Notes: generated from the sequence alone by a model not told the origin. Counted from the stretch's first letter, positions 1 to 8,520 are shown. The stretch: DNA of 64,000 nucleotides from JBGTSJ01 sp041940305 (GCA_041940305.1 JBGTSJ010000030.1:1-64000), one strand, 5' to 3'. Program-made: numbers and translations.

Positions 1-1030
1 GCCCGTAGCCGATCGTGATCTCCTTCGCCCCCATCTCGCTGGTGACGCGTTTCATCAATTCGATGGGACACGGACTCCCCGCCATGATGCCGGTCCGCAG
101 GGACGACAGATCGCGCTGCGGGTAATCCGCGTGCTCGGCCTGCGCAATAAACATCGTCGGCACCCCGTAAATGGATGTGCACCGTTCCGACTCGATCGCG
201 CGCAGCGTGGCGGCCGGATCGAAACCTTCGCTCGGAAACACCATCGCACATCCATGCACGGCCGCACACAACGTCCCGAGCACACAGCCGAAGCAGTGAT
301 ACAGCGGCACCGGAATGCAGATGCGATCCGCCGGGCCATACGCCTGGTTCACTCCCGCGTACCAGGCATTGATGAGAATATTGCGGTGCGTGAGCGTCGC
401 CCCCTTCGGCTGCCCGGTGGTCCCCGACGTGTATTGAATGTTGATCGGATCGTCGGCCGAAAGTTCCTCCTCCCGCGCCGCGAGCTGCTCGGGGCTGACG
501 TCATTCGCCCGCGACACGAACGCGTCCCAGCTCAGCATCCCGGGAGCCGCCGGATCGCTCATGGCGATCACGTGCTGCAGGTGCGGAAACGATTCCGAGC
601 GCACCCGGCAATCGGCCGCGCTGTTCAGTTCGGGGCAGGCCGTAGCAAACAGCCTGAAGAACTCCGTTGATTTGAACTTCTCGATCAGCCCGATTCCCCG
701 GAGCTCGGACTGCTGCAGCGTGTAGCGGAGTTCGTTCGCCCGGTACGCCGGATTGATCGTCACGAGCACCACGCCGATCCGTGCGGTCGCGAACTGCAGG
801 ATCACCCACCGCGGCCAGTTCGTCGCCCACACCCCGAACCGGTCGCCGCGCCGGAATCCCAGCGCCAGCAGCGCCCGGGCCGCCTCATCCACCTGCCGGT
901 CAAACGCCGCCCAAGTCGCGCGGACGTCCGGCTGGCAGAAGACGTACGCATCCTGATCGGGATAACGTGCGGCCGTCTGCCGCAGCACTTCGCCGATCGT
1001 CAGACCATCGACAAGATTTTGAGCATTCAT
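1..1030 (-). CDS. Acyl-CoA synthetase (AMP-binding), C-terminal part beyond window edge
   Basis: ANL-superfamily enzyme that activates a carboxylic acid, probably a fatty acid, to acyl-CoA through an acyl-adenylate in the cytosol. About 343 residues are visible, starting at the ATG at 1030 (MNAQNLVDGL). The phosphate-binding A3 motif YTSGTTGQPKGATLTH lies near residue 200, followed by VPLYHCFGCVLGTLCAA; this arrangement resembles the ACSF2/FadD-like medium-chain branch (family knowledge). The hinge region and the C-terminal domain with the catalytic lysine are off the left edge, so completeness cannot be judged. It is transcribed leftwards and is divergent from the toxin-antitoxin pair to its right. 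Substrate is not predictable from the visible part; acetate- or coumarate-type ligases are less likely alternatives. Confidence 0.88.
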   Translation of the reverse strand, partial: MNAQNLVDGLTIGEVLRQTAARYPDQDAYVFCQPDVRATWAAFDRQVDEAARALLALGFRRGDRFGVWATNWPRWVILQFATARIGVVLVTINPAYRANELRYTLQQSELRGIGLIEKFKSTEFFRLFATACPELNSAADCRVRSESFPHLQHVIAMSDPAAPGMLSWDAFVSRANDVSPEQLAAREEELSADDPINIQYTSGTTGQPKGATLTHRNILINAWYAGVNQAYGPADRICIPVPLYHCFGCVLGTLCAAVHGCAMVFPSEGFDPAATLRAIESERCTSIYGVPTMFIAQAEHADYPQRDLSSLRTGIMAGSPCPIELMKRVTSEMGAKEITIGYG

Positions 1031-1245
1031 CGCCGACCCTGCAGCGCCGGGATCCGGATGAAACTCGCCTCGCCGCAACCGGCCCCGCGGACGCGGCGGC
1101 GCAACCCGCTCCGCCCTTGGCCGGTTCATCTCCCCGGCATTATACGGCCATCCCCGTCGCCGCACGCAAAAACCCCCGCCGATTCCCGTTCACGCCCGGC
1201 GTCCCCCAATAGTATCCTTGAGCAAAGCCCCTCGGGAGACCTCCC

Positions 1246-1503
1246 ATGCCGACCGATACTCAACAGGACCTGCGCGCGATCCACACCTGGCTGGGGGCGC
1301 AGCTCAACAACGGCGCTAGCCGTATGACGCTGGAGGAATCGATCCCCGAGTTCCGCGCCAACCAGGACGAACTCGAACGCTGCCGCGCCGAGATTCGCCT
1401 CAGTCTCGATGAGCTCGAGCGCGGGGAAGTGGAGCCACTGGATATCGATGATGTGATCCGGCGAGTGACCACACGGCTGCAAGCCCGCGGGATCACCGAC
1501 TGA
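1246..1503 (+). CDS. Putative antitoxin of a type II toxin-antitoxin pair
   Basis: Small acidic 85-residue protein with a predicted helical centre (TLEESIPEFRANQDELERCR) and a C-terminal stretch PLDIDDVIRRVT. I do not recognise a classical DNA-binding fold by eye. The assignment rests mainly on position: its stop codon TGA overlaps by one base the ATG of a ParE/RelE-type toxin, an arrangement typical of antitoxin-first pairs. The expected role is to bind and neutralise the toxin and perhaps to autoregulate the operon. Start is the ATG at 1246, preceded by a purine-rich CGGGAGACC that can serve as a ribosome binding site. Confidence 0.7.
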   Translation: MPTDTQQDLRAIHTWLGAQLNNGASRMTLEESIPEFRANQDELERCRAEIRLSLDELERGEVEPLDIDDVIRRVTTRLQARGITD

Positions 1504-1811
1504 TGGCTACGGTCTTCAGAACGCCCGGGGCGGACGCGGACCTCGAAGCAATCGGCGACTACATCGGCGAACACAGCGGGAGCCCTGCAGTCGCCGCAAA
1601 TTCTCTGGCCGAGTTTGCCGCCGCGATGGAGCCATACGCGAGGCAGCCGCTGATGGGTGAGCCGAGAGACGATCTCGGCGAATCACCGCGCAGCTTTTCG
1701 TTCAAACGGAACTACATCATCATCTCTCAACCTCTGGCCAACGGGATTGCCGTCCTCCGGGTTTTCCACGCGGCACGCGACTACCAACGGCTGTTCCACT
1801 CAGGAGAATAG
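1503..1811 (+). CDS. ParE/RelE-family toxin
   Basis: 102-residue protein of the RelE/ParE toxin superfamily. Family hallmarks visible: N-terminal segment with D-LEAIGDYIGEHS, a central helix, the strand FSFKRNYIIISQ and the C-terminal ending IAVLRVFHAARDYQRLF, where the RVxHxARD stretch is characteristic of ParE-like proteins. ParE members poison gyrase and RelE members cleave ribosome-bound mRNA; which applies here cannot be decided from sequence alone, although the HAARD ending favours the ParE side. The ATG overlaps the stop of the upstream antitoxin (TGATG), implying translational coupling. Length is normal for the family and no disruption is seen. Confidence 0.82.
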   Translation: MATVFRTPGADADLEAIGDYIGEHSGSPAVAANSLAEFAAAMEPYARQPLMGEPRDDLGESPRSFSFKRNYIIISQPLANGIAVLRVFHAARDYQRLFHSGE

Positions 1812-1825
1812 TCTTGGGCGAGTTG

Positions 1826-2440
1826 TCAGCCTTCGGCCGCGTCGTCGCCGAAGTTCACGCGCGGAGCTTCCTGTGCGGCCGGCGCTGCTTCGAAGTACGC
1901 GTCGCTTGGCGCGAATCCGCGGAAGCCTGCGATGACGCTGCCCGGAAACTGGCGGACGGCGGTGTTGTAGTCCCGAACTGCTTCGTTATAGCGCTGGCGC
2001 TCCACTGAGATCCGGTTCTCCGTGCCGGCGAGTTCGACCTGCAGGTCGCGGAAGTTCTGGTTCGCCTTGAGGTCCGGGTAGCGCTCGACGACCAGCAGCA
2101 GCCGTGCGAGGGCCCCTTCCAGCTGGCCGGCGGTCTCCGCCTTCACCTCGACGGACCCGGCGGCTCCCCACTGGCTGCGGAGCCGCGTGACCTCCTCGAG
2201 GATCTCCCGCTCGTGCTCGGCGTATCCCTTCACGGTCTCCACCAGGTTGGGGATCAGATCGAATCGCCGCTGCAGAACGGTTTCCACCTGCGCCCACTGC
2301 GTCTCCCGCGCCTCATCGAGCGCCACCAGCCGGTTGTTGATCGACACGAACCAGCCCACGATGATCAGCAGAGCGACCACCGCGATCGCGCCGAAGATCA
2401 GTGAACGGGAACTCCGGACCGGAACCGAACTGTCTGACAT
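1826..2440 (-). CDS. lemA: LemA family protein
   Basis: 204-residue membrane-anchored LemA-family protein. One N-terminal transmembrane helix (about residues 13-35, LIFGAIAVVALLIIVGWFV) is followed by a helical bundle with the family signatures DEARETQWAQVETVLQRRFD, LIPNLVETVKGYA and NQNFRDLQVELAGTENRISV. The biochemical role of the family is not settled. The ATG at 2440 is preferred because GGGGA stands eight bases upstream; an in-frame ATG at 2449 and TTG at 2455 are alternatives. It is the last gene of a leftward operon TPM protein - nucleotidyltransferase - LemA; LemA and TPM-domain genes are frequent neighbours in bacteria, suggesting a shared membrane function. Confidence 0.93.
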   Translation of the reverse strand: MSDSSVPVRSSRSLIFGAIAVVALLIIVGWFVSINNRLVALDEARETQWAQVETVLQRRFDLIPNLVETVKGYAEHEREILEEVTRLRSQWGAAGSVEVKAETAGQLEGALARLLLVVERYPDLKANQNFRDLQVELAGTENRISVERQRYNEAVRDYNTAVRQFPGSVIAGFRGFAPSDAYFEAAPAAQEAPRVNFGDDAAEG

Positions 2441-2512
2441 CGCATTCATCCCCAAACTGTTGCAGTGCTTGCATCAACTGCGCGATTGTGACTTCCGAAA
2501 CTTGGTCTACGG

Positions 2513-3244
2513 TCACTTGCGTTCGCCCGGTGCTGCACCGGGATGCAGCAGCCGGTCAATATGCCGGATGACGGTGTTGATTTCGGCAAGATACTGCCGG
2601 AACAGCGCAACGCTGTCCACGCGACTCGCGCGACGCCGGCCCGCCCGATGTTCTTCAACGGTAAGAAACGGCTGCGGATCAAACGGAATGTGCTGTGTCA
2701 GCATCCGGAGCGCCTCGATCTTCTTCGCCGGTGCGCTCCCTGCATAGAGTCGTACCGCAGATCGGAACAGCACCAGGAACGTCGACAGCGACTGCGTCAT
2801 CAGGTCCAGCACGAGCCGTTTGTTGCCGGCGGCGATGACGTACTGATCCCGCAGAGCGAGTGCTTTCCCTTTCAACTCCCGCTCCAGCTCGTGACGCACG
2901 TGTGCCGGATCGATCTTCAGCCGCGAGACGAAGTCCTCCCCGTACAGAACCTGGTGGGACTGCTGAATGTCCAGCAGTTCCAGTGCGAAGGCGTCGGTCG
3001 ACGCGGCCAGCTGGTCGGGTGAGAAGATCAGCGGCAGCGGCTGCCCCTGCTTCGACCAATGCCTGATGACGGAGCCCAGGGCATCCAGTTCATCAACTCC
3101 GAGCGGATCGATGACCAACAGCAGATCGTATTGCGACCGTCCTTCGATGAAGTCGCCCGATGCGGCTGACCCGTACAGCGTCACTGACTTCAGCCTTTCG
3201 GGCAAGGCCTTTGCCGCCTGCGTCACAAACCATTGTGGTCCCAT
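2513..3244 (-). CDS. Minimal nucleotidyltransferase-fold protein, first catalytic acid replaced
   Basis: 243-residue protein with an N-terminal nucleotidyltransferase fold: YGSAASGDFIEGRSQYDLLLVID near residues 20-45 corresponds to the GSx(n)D-x-D signature of the pol-beta superfamily. The position normally holding the first aspartate is glutamine (SQYDL instead of SDxDL), so metal binding may be impaired. The remaining two thirds are helical with no recognised domain. The start at 3244 (MGPQWFVTQ) is chosen because GAGGGA lies just upstream; a longer reading frame continues into the TPM gene but that part lacks similarity to anything and overlaps it in another frame. Lies between the TPM gene and lemA in one operon. 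Could be an inactive regulatory pseudoenzyme; an active divergent enzyme is not excluded. Confidence 0.75.
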   Translation of the reverse strand: MGPQWFVTQAAKALPERLKSVTLYGSAASGDFIEGRSQYDLLLVIDPLGVDELDALGSVIRHWSKQGQPLPLIFSPDQLAASTDAFALELLDIQQSHQVLYGEDFVSRLKIDPAHVRHELERELKGKALALRDQYVIAAGNKRLVLDLMTQSLSTFLVLFRSAVRLYAGSAPAKKIEALRMLTQHIPFDPQPFLTVEEHRAGRRRASRVDSVALFRQYLAEINTVIRHIDRLLHPGAAPGERK

Positions 3245-3285
3245 GCCGGTCCCTCGTGAATCCGTGTGATCGTTCGCTGCCGGCG

Positions 3286-4293
3286 TCACCAGCTGCCGCT
3301 CGCTCCTCCGCCACCGGAACTTCCGCCGCCGAAGCCGCCACCGCCGGAGAATCCGCCGCCGCTCCAAGAACTCCCGCTGCCTGACGAATAGTTGCCCCAC
3401 GTCCAGCCTCCCCAGCTGGACGGGCTGCCGGTGCGGCGCGAACCGTCCCCGACCTTGATGCTTTTGGAGTTGTACGCGAGAAGCGCGAACGCCGCATCGC
3501 AGACGGCGATGATGGCCAGGCCCCACCAGGGCATGCCGGCAAAGACCGCGAAAAAGAACCCGAAGGCGAGGAACAGCGACAGGAAGACCACCGGACCAAC
3601 CTGCTTCTGTTTGAGCGTCGCGCCGATGATCAGCGAGGGAAATCCGGTCCAGAGGATGAGGAACGGCAGAAAGCAGACGAGCGCTTCCCCCGGCATGTCG
3701 CCGGGATCGGCTTCCCTGGGCGCGGGTTCGCCCCGCTCGACGATTTCCGCAGCCCGGTTGACCGCCGCCGAGAGTCCCGCTGCATACCGCTCCTGACGGA
3801 ACGCAGGAAACAATTGCTGTTCGAGGATCCGTCCAGCGAGCGAGTCCGGCAGCACCGGCTCCAAGCCGTAGCCGACTTCGAGCCGCGCCTTGCGGTCCTC
3901 AATCGCGACGAGCAACATCAGCCCGTCATCGCGGTCCGCGTCGCCAACGCCCCAGCGCTCAAACAGCTTGGCCGCGAAGTCGTCGATATCGCCGCCTGCG
4001 AGGGAGCGGAGCGTCACGACGACCAGCTGGGCGCCATTACGCTCCCGCAACTGGCGGCAGCGCTGCTCGAGCGCCTGCTCTTCCGCATCCGAGAGAATAT
4101 CCGCGTAGTCGTTGACGTCGCCGTCGTGCTGCAATGACTGCAGCAGTTCGTCGGAGGGGATCGCCAGCGCGAGCTGCGGGACGATCGCCAATGCCGCGAC
4201 CGCAAGGCAGGCCGCTTGCAGAATCGAAACGCGGCGCAATCGCCCCGACCTGCAGCTTCGTCGCAACAGTGATGAGGGAGTGAGATGCGTCAT
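3286..4293 (-). CDS. TPM-domain membrane protein (YgcG-like)
   Basis: 335-residue exported membrane protein. Residues 20-45 form a signal sequence ending ALA; the TPM domain follows (VNDYADILSDAEEQALEQRC, then VVVTLRSLAGGDIDDFAAKLFERWGVG, with the conserved GLMLLVAIEDRKARLEVGYGLE segment). Two to three hydrophobic helices lie at about 205-275. The C-terminus is a glycine/serine-rich tail (GGGFSGGGGFGGGSSGGGG) typical of YgcG-like proteins. TPM domains have been reported with phosphatase activity or as assembly factors; the role here is unknown. First gene of the operon with the nucleotidyltransferase-like gene and lemA. The ATG at 4293 is the only start that keeps the whole signal sequence. 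Confidence 0.88.
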   Translation of the reverse strand: MTHLTPSSLLRRSCRSGRLRRVSILQAACLAVAALAIVPQLALAIPSDELLQSLQHDGDVNDYADILSDAEEQALEQRCRQLRERNGAQLVVVTLRSLAGGDIDDFAAKLFERWGVGDADRDDGLMLLVAIEDRKARLEVGYGLEPVLPDSLAGRILEQQLFPAFRQERYAAGLSAAVNRAAEIVERGEPAPREADPGDMPGEALVCFLPFLILWTGFPSLIIGATLKQKQVGPVVFLSLFLAFGFFFAVFAGMPWWGLAIIAVCDAAFALLAYNSKSIKVGDGSRRTGSPSSWGGWTWGNYSSGSGSSWSGGGFSGGGGFGGGSSGGGGASGSW

Positions 4294-4365
4294 AGGCCGG
4301 TGTGTGTGCAGACGTCCGGCATAACGTAAGAAGTGCGTGCGCGGACCACCAGTTTTCTGAGCCGC

Positions 4366-5793
4366 TCAAATTAGAAAGTACAACAGTGCGCCGGCAGCCG
4401 CCGATGTGGCGAGCGTGAGCGCCATGCCAGCCTTCCAGTAGAACGTCAGCAGAAATGCCAGCACGGCGACGGCACAGGCGGGCCAACTGATGGTCGCGAG
4501 GTCGGGGAGGAGCAGCCGCATTCCGGCGATGGACTCCGTGTGCACCCTGCCGAACAGGGTGTGGAGCGAGAACCAGACGGCCAGATTCGCGATCACCCCG
4601 ACGACGGCCGCCGTCACCGCCGAGAGTGCGGCCGTCAGGTTGCGATTCCCGCGCAGCCGCTCGATATACGGCGCCCCCAGGAAGATCCAGAAAAAGCACG
4701 GCACGAACGTGACCCATGTCGTGACGAGCGAGCCGAGGATTCCGGCCACGAGCGGATCGAACGGCCCCGGGTTGCGGTACGCCCCCATGAATCCCACGAA
4801 CTGCACCACCATGATCAGCGGGCCCGGCGTTGTCTCCGCCATCCCCAGTCCGTCCAGCATCTCTCCCGGCTGCAGCCACCCGAATCGCTCGACCGCCTGC
4901 TGCGCGATGTAAGCTAGGACCGCATACGCCCCGCCGAACGTCACCACGGCCGCCTTGCTGAAGAAGATTCCCTCCTGCACCAACACCGAGTTCGCTCCGA
5001 GGCTCAGCCACAGTGCCACGAGCGGCCCGAACCACAGCGTCAGGAACAGCGCCGTAATCCTGAGGCTGCGGCGCCAGGACGGATTCACGGAGTGAACGAC
5101 GGCTTCGGCAGTCGACTCAGCGGCGACCGATGAGCCGCCATGCCCCTTGATGACGACGAACCGGTCCGGCCGGACACGTCCGCCGATATAGCCGATCACC
5201 GCCGCGCTCAGAATCAGCACAGGAAACGGAACACCGAAGAAGAAGATGCCCACGAACGACAACACAGCCAGCGACGCCATGACACCGTTCTTGAGCACGC
5301 GCCGGCCGATCCGCAGCACGGCCTCAACGACGATCGCCATCACCGCCGGCTTAAGCCCGAAAAACAATGCCTGCACCGCTCCGCTCTGCTGATACTCTGC
5401 GTAGAGGATGCTCAGCGCCAGAATCGCAATGAACCCCGGCAGTATGAACAGCGTCCCTGCGACCAGCCCTCCGCGCGTCCGGTGGAGCAGCCAGCCGATG
5501 TACGTCGCCAGCTGCTGCGCCTCGGGACCGGGAAGCAGCATGCAGTAGTTCAGCGCATGCAGGAACCGCTCCTCGCTGATCCATTCCTTCTCGTCGACCA
5601 GGACCCGGTGCATCAGGGCGATCTGCCCCGCCGGCCCGCCGAAACTCAACGCCGCCACGCGCGCCCACGTCCGCACGGCCTCGCCGAACGGCACCAGCCG
5701 CGGAACCTGCATGACTGCCGCGACGGCAGCCGCGTCGGAATCTGGGTCGGCGAAGCCCCCGGGCGGCGACACTGCGGCTGGCACTTCGGACAT
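4366..5793 (-). CDS. chrA: Chromate transporter family protein, two-domain (ChrA-like)
   Basis: 475-residue inner-membrane protein of the CHR family, predicted to have about ten to twelve transmembrane helices. It is a full-length two-domain (long-chain) form: the family signature SFGGPAGQIALM occurs near residue 50 followed by LLPGPEAQQLATYIGWL, and the second copy TFGGAYAVLAYIAQQA with ETTPGPLIMVVQFVGFMGA occurs in the C-terminal half. Members export chromate, probably by proton antiport; sulfate is a related candidate substrate and planctomycete homologues are rarely tested. The gene follows smpB by 42 bases on the same strand, so the two may be cotranscribed, although no functional link is evident. 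Confidence 0.9.
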   Translation of the reverse strand: MSEVPAAVSPPGGFADPDSDAAAVAAVMQVPRLVPFGEAVRTWARVAALSFGGPAGQIALMHRVLVDEKEWISEERFLHALNYCMLLPGPEAQQLATYIGWLLHRTRGGLVAGTLFILPGFIAILALSILYAEYQQSGAVQALFFGLKPAVMAIVVEAVLRIGRRVLKNGVMASLAVLSFVGIFFFGVPFPVLILSAAVIGYIGGRVRPDRFVVIKGHGGSSVAAESTAEAVVHSVNPSWRRSLRITALFLTLWFGPLVALWLSLGANSVLVQEGIFFSKAAVVTFGGAYAVLAYIAQQAVERFGWLQPGEMLDGLGMAETTPGPLIMVVQFVGFMGAYRNPGPFDPLVAGILGSLVTTWVTFVPCFFWIFLGAPYIERLRGNRNLTAALSAVTAAVVGVIANLAVWFSLHTLFGRVHTESIAGMRLLLPDLATISWPACAVAVLAFLLTFYWKAGMALTLATSAAAGALLYFLI

Positions 5794-5835
5794 ACCGGCA
5801 TCACGATCCCGTGGAGTTCCGTTTGGAGAAGTTGA

Positions 5836-6321
5836 TCACGCCCGGCGACGCATCGCCTGACGGATCTCCTTCTGAGCCGTGTCCTTCTTCAGCCGTTCCC
5901 GCTTGTCGTGCAGCTTGCGCCCCTTGGCGACGGCGAGCGTCACCTTCACCATGCCGCGCTGCGAAAAATGCATGTCCAGCGGCACCAGCGTCAAACCCTG
6001 CTGCCCCGCCGACTCCGCGAACTTGAGGATCTCCCGCTTCTTCAGCAGCAGCTTCCGCGGCCGCCGCGGCTCGTGGTTCATCACGTTCGCCTGCGGATAC
6101 GGCTGAATATCGCAACTGTGCAGCCACACTTCCCCATGCTCCAGCCGGGCGAAGGCTTCCTCAATGGAAACCTTATGGTCGCGAATGCTCTTCACCTCGC
6201 TGCCGACCAGCGCGATCCCGCACTGGAGCGTGTCGAGAATGTCGTACTCGTGGCGCGCGCGACGGTTGCGGCAGATCATATGGCTGCCGTCGGACGTCGA
6301 TGATTTCTTCGTGGCCGCCAT
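5836..6321 (-). CDS. smpB: SsrA-binding protein SmpB
   Basis: 161-residue tmRNA-binding protein required for trans-translation, which rescues stalled ribosomes. It contains the OB-fold core GIALVGSEVKSIRDHKVSIEEAFARL, the strand QPYPQANVMNHEPRRPRKLL and the basic C-terminal tail GRKLHDKRERLKKD that enters the decoding centre. The ATG at 6321 (MAATKKSS) is used; upstream in-frame codons to 6381 read through an inverted repeat and have no SmpB similarity. The tail ends RQAMRRRA. The matching ssrA gene is not in this window. smpB follows the sufE-sufS fusion by 155 bases, a spacer occupied by a long inverted repeat that could separate the two transcripts. Confidence 0.95.
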   Translation of the reverse strand: MAATKKSSTSDGSHMICRNRRARHEYDILDTLQCGIALVGSEVKSIRDHKVSIEEAFARLEHGEVWLHSCDIQPYPQANVMNHEPRRPRKLLLKKREILKFAESAGQQGLTLVPLDMHFSQRGMVKVTLAVAKGRKLHDKRERLKKDTAQKEIRQAMRRRA

Positions 6322-6330
6322 AAGCTCAGT

Positions 6331-6470
6331 CTGACACAAAGGCGCCGAGACACAAAGACGCGCAAAGAAAAGAAGAGGCACCAGGAAGAGTCATTCTCAA
6401 GTCGTGGCACAATGGCTACGACTCCCGATCAACTCTTTGCGCGTCTTTGTGTCTCTGCGACTCTGTGTCG
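6331..6470. repeat. Inverted repeat pair of CTTTGCGCGTCTTTGTGTCT type
   Basis: Left arm 6331-6367 and right arm 6435-6470 are near-complementary (about 36 bases with four to five mismatches) around a spacer of about 67 bases. The core CTTTGCGCGTCTTTGTGTCT is present in both. It fills the space between the SufE-SufS gene and smpB. It may act as a transcription terminator or be a pair of dispersed elements in opposite orientation. Confidence 0.75.
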
Positions 6471-6476
6471 AATCAA

Positions 6477-8279
6477 TCAGGATTGCCCCGCCTTCTCGCG
6501 GACGTACTTGAGGCCGTCGACCAGCGTATCGACGTCGTCGGTCGTGTTGTACATCGCCAGGCTGGCCCGGACGGTGGCGGGGACACAGAGCCAGTGATGC
6601 AGCGGCATCGTGCAGTGATGGCCGTGCCGCACGCAGACCCCCTTCAGATCGAGCAGCTGCGCCACATCCTGCGCTCCGACGCCGTCGAGCGTGAAGCTCA
6701 GGATCGCTCCCTTGTGCGCCGTTGAGGGACCGTGCAGCGTGAGCCCGGGAATCTCCTGCAGCCGCTGAGTGGCATACCGCAGCAGCGTCTGTTCGTGCGT
6801 GTGGATGGTGCACATCCCGTGCTGCATGACGTAATCGACGGCCGTCCCCAGAGCGATCGCCTGCGCAATCGGCGGCGTGCCCGCTTCGAACTTCGCCGGC
6901 AGCGGAGCCGTGACGAATCCCTCCTCCGTCACGCGCTCGATCATATGCCCGCCGCACAGGAACGGGTCCATCGCTTCGAGCAGGTCGCGGCGTCCATACA
7001 GCACGCCCACGCCCGTCGGTCCGTACAGCTTGTGGCCGGAGAACGCCAGGAAGTCGATCCCCTCCTGCACAACGTTCACCGGCATGTGCGGCACGCTCTG
7101 GGCGCCGTCCACCAGCACCAGCGCACCCACCTTCTTCGCTCGATGAATTATCTCATGCACCGGCGGCACCGTCCCCAGCACGTTCGACATGCCGGTCACC
7201 GCCACCATCTTCGTCCGCGGCGTAAGCAGTTCATTGAGCCGGTTCAGGTCCAGCTGACCGTCCGATTCCATCGGGATAAACCGGACCTCCGCCCCCGTCT
7301 GCTGCGCAATCCACTGCCACGGGACAAAGTTCGCGTGATGCTCGATCACGCTCAGCAAAATCTCGTCGCCCGGCTTCAGGTTCTTGCGTCCCCAGGCGTT
7401 CGCCACGAGGTTGATCCCCATCGTCGTCCCCGACGTGAAGATCACCTCTTCGATTCGCTCCGCCCCGATCAGCCGCTGCAACTTCTCCCGCGACTCCTCC
7501 AGCTCCCGACTCACCCGGTCTCCGAACCGGTACACGCCGCGATACGCGTTCGCGTAGTACTCTTCGTAGACTTCCCGCTCCTTATCGATGACCACCTGCG
7601 GCTTCTGCGCCGACGATGCCGAATCCAGATAAGTCACCGGCACACCGGCGGCGATCATCTGCTGCAGCGCCGGGAAATCGCGCCGCACTGCCTGCACGTT
7701 CAGCCGCTCAATCGTGCCGGCCTTCTGACGATCATCCGAAACGCTCAGCGCAATGTTCGGCTTCGGCGTCACGGGAGCGGGCTGTTCGTCAGCGTTCTCC
7801 GCGGCGATCTCGCGCACGCGGCGGACCATCGCGTGCAGCCCGTTCCGCCGCTGCGGCACCAGGTGCACCTCCAGCCCCAGCCGCTCGAACACCTGCCGCG
7901 GATTGACCGCGAGGATCTCCTCGGGAGTCTTGCCGTTATAGAGCGTGAGCAGCACGACGATCAGCCCGTCGACGATCATCGCGTCGCTCTTGGCCCGGAT
8001 GTCGATCGACGTCCGGCCGTTGTCCTGTCGCACTTCCGGAACGAACCACACGCGCGCCTGACAACCCGGAACGAGCCGGTCGTCCGACTTGAGTTCGGGC
8101 GGCAGATCGGGCAGTTCGCGGCCGAGCTCGATCAGGTATTCGCACTGATCTTCCCACTCGCCGAGGAAATCGAACTCCTCGATCAGCTCGTCGATTGTCA
8201 GTTCATCCAGTCCGGGCACGTGTCGACCATCTGTATTGAGCAGAAACCATCGTCCCCGCAGCGGGCGGGACCACTTCAT
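6477..8279 (-). CDS. sufS: SufE-SufS fusion: cysteine desulfurase with N-terminal sulfur-acceptor domain
   Basis: About 600 residues in two parts. The N-terminal 140 residues are a SufE domain (LIEEFDFLGEWEDQCEYLIELG) with the sulfur-accepting cysteine in VPGCQARVW. After a linker follows a complete PLP-dependent class V cysteine desulfurase of SufS type: DSASSAQKP, FTSGTTMGINLVAN, the PLP lysine in FSGHKLYGPTGVGVLYG and the catalytic loop VRHGHHCTMPLHH, then VPATVRASLAMYNT. It removes sulfur from cysteine and would pass it intramolecularly to the SufE part for Fe-S cluster assembly. In most bacteria these are separate proteins. The start is uncertain: ATG 8279 is taken, but SufE similarity begins only at a GTG at 8219. 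No SufBCD genes are adjacent. Confidence 0.92.
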   Translation of the reverse strand: MKWSRPLRGRWFLLNTDGRHVPGLDELTIDELIEEFDFLGEWEDQCEYLIELGRELPDLPPELKSDDRLVPGCQARVWFVPEVRQDNGRTSIDIRAKSDAMIVDGLIVVLLTLYNGKTPEEILAVNPRQVFERLGLEVHLVPQRRNGLHAMVRRVREIAAENADEQPAPVTPKPNIALSVSDDRQKAGTIERLNVQAVRRDFPALQQMIAAGVPVTYLDSASSAQKPQVVIDKEREVYEEYYANAYRGVYRFGDRVSRELEESREKLQRLIGAERIEEVIFTSGTTMGINLVANAWGRKNLKPGDEILLSVIEHHANFVPWQWIAQQTGAEVRFIPMESDGQLDLNRLNELLTPRTKMVAVTGMSNVLGTVPPVHEIIHRAKKVGALVLVDGAQSVPHMPVNVVQEGIDFLAFSGHKLYGPTGVGVLYGRRDLLEAMDPFLCGGHMIERVTEEGFVTAPLPAKFEAGTPPIAQAIALGTAVDYVMQHGMCTIHTHEQTLLRYATQRLQEIPGLTLHGPSTAHKGAILSFTLDGVGAQDVAQLLDLKGVCVRHGHHCTMPLHHWLCVPATVRASLAMYNTTDDVDTLVDGLKYVREKAGQS

Positions 8280-8416
8280 TCTAGAGGGAGAATGACCCCG
8301 GTCCAAGGTGCGAAACGGCCGCGATGTTCACCAGACGCCTCCGCTCAAGAGTGGGGGCTCGCCAATTCCAGCTCCGCACTCCCCGCGACAGAGCTCTCCA
8401 CTACCCAGAGTGCCAT

Positions 8417-8445
8417 GCGGGGAGAGGGGCCGGGGTGAGGGGTCG
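8417..8445 (+). repeat. Copy of GGGGAGAGGGGCCGGGGTGAGGGG element (partial)
   Basis: The core GGGGAGAGGGGCCGGGGTGA occurs here in a form related to larger elements at 9782-9862 and 18508-18589. This copy has only one recognisable end; a nearby CTCCCCGC at about 8382 could pair with GCGGGGAG. It lies between the SufE-SufS gene and the end of rbfA, outside any gene. Confidence 0.7.
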
Positions 8446-8477
8446 AAACGAAGCAGCGTCTCACACCCGGCAACAAC

Positions 8478-8511
8478 AGAACCCCGGCTTCTTTAAAGAA
8501 ACCGGGGTTCT
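8478..8511. terminator. Hairpin downstream of rbfA
   Basis: AGAACCCCGG (8478-8487) pairs perfectly with CCGGGGTTCT (8502-8511); the sequence between them contains TTCTTTAAAGAA, itself palindromic. It starts ten bases after the rbfA stop codon (minus strand), fitting a terminator. No run of T follows on the minus strand, so it may instead be one of the dispersed palindromes. Confidence 0.55.
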
Positions 8512-8520
8512 CCCCCGCGT

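Noticed and set aside
6732..8438. 568-residue open frame opposite the SufE-SufS gene
   Set aside because: Exact antisense of a strongly conserved gene, arginine/histidine-rich, no family similarity; a shadow of high GC.
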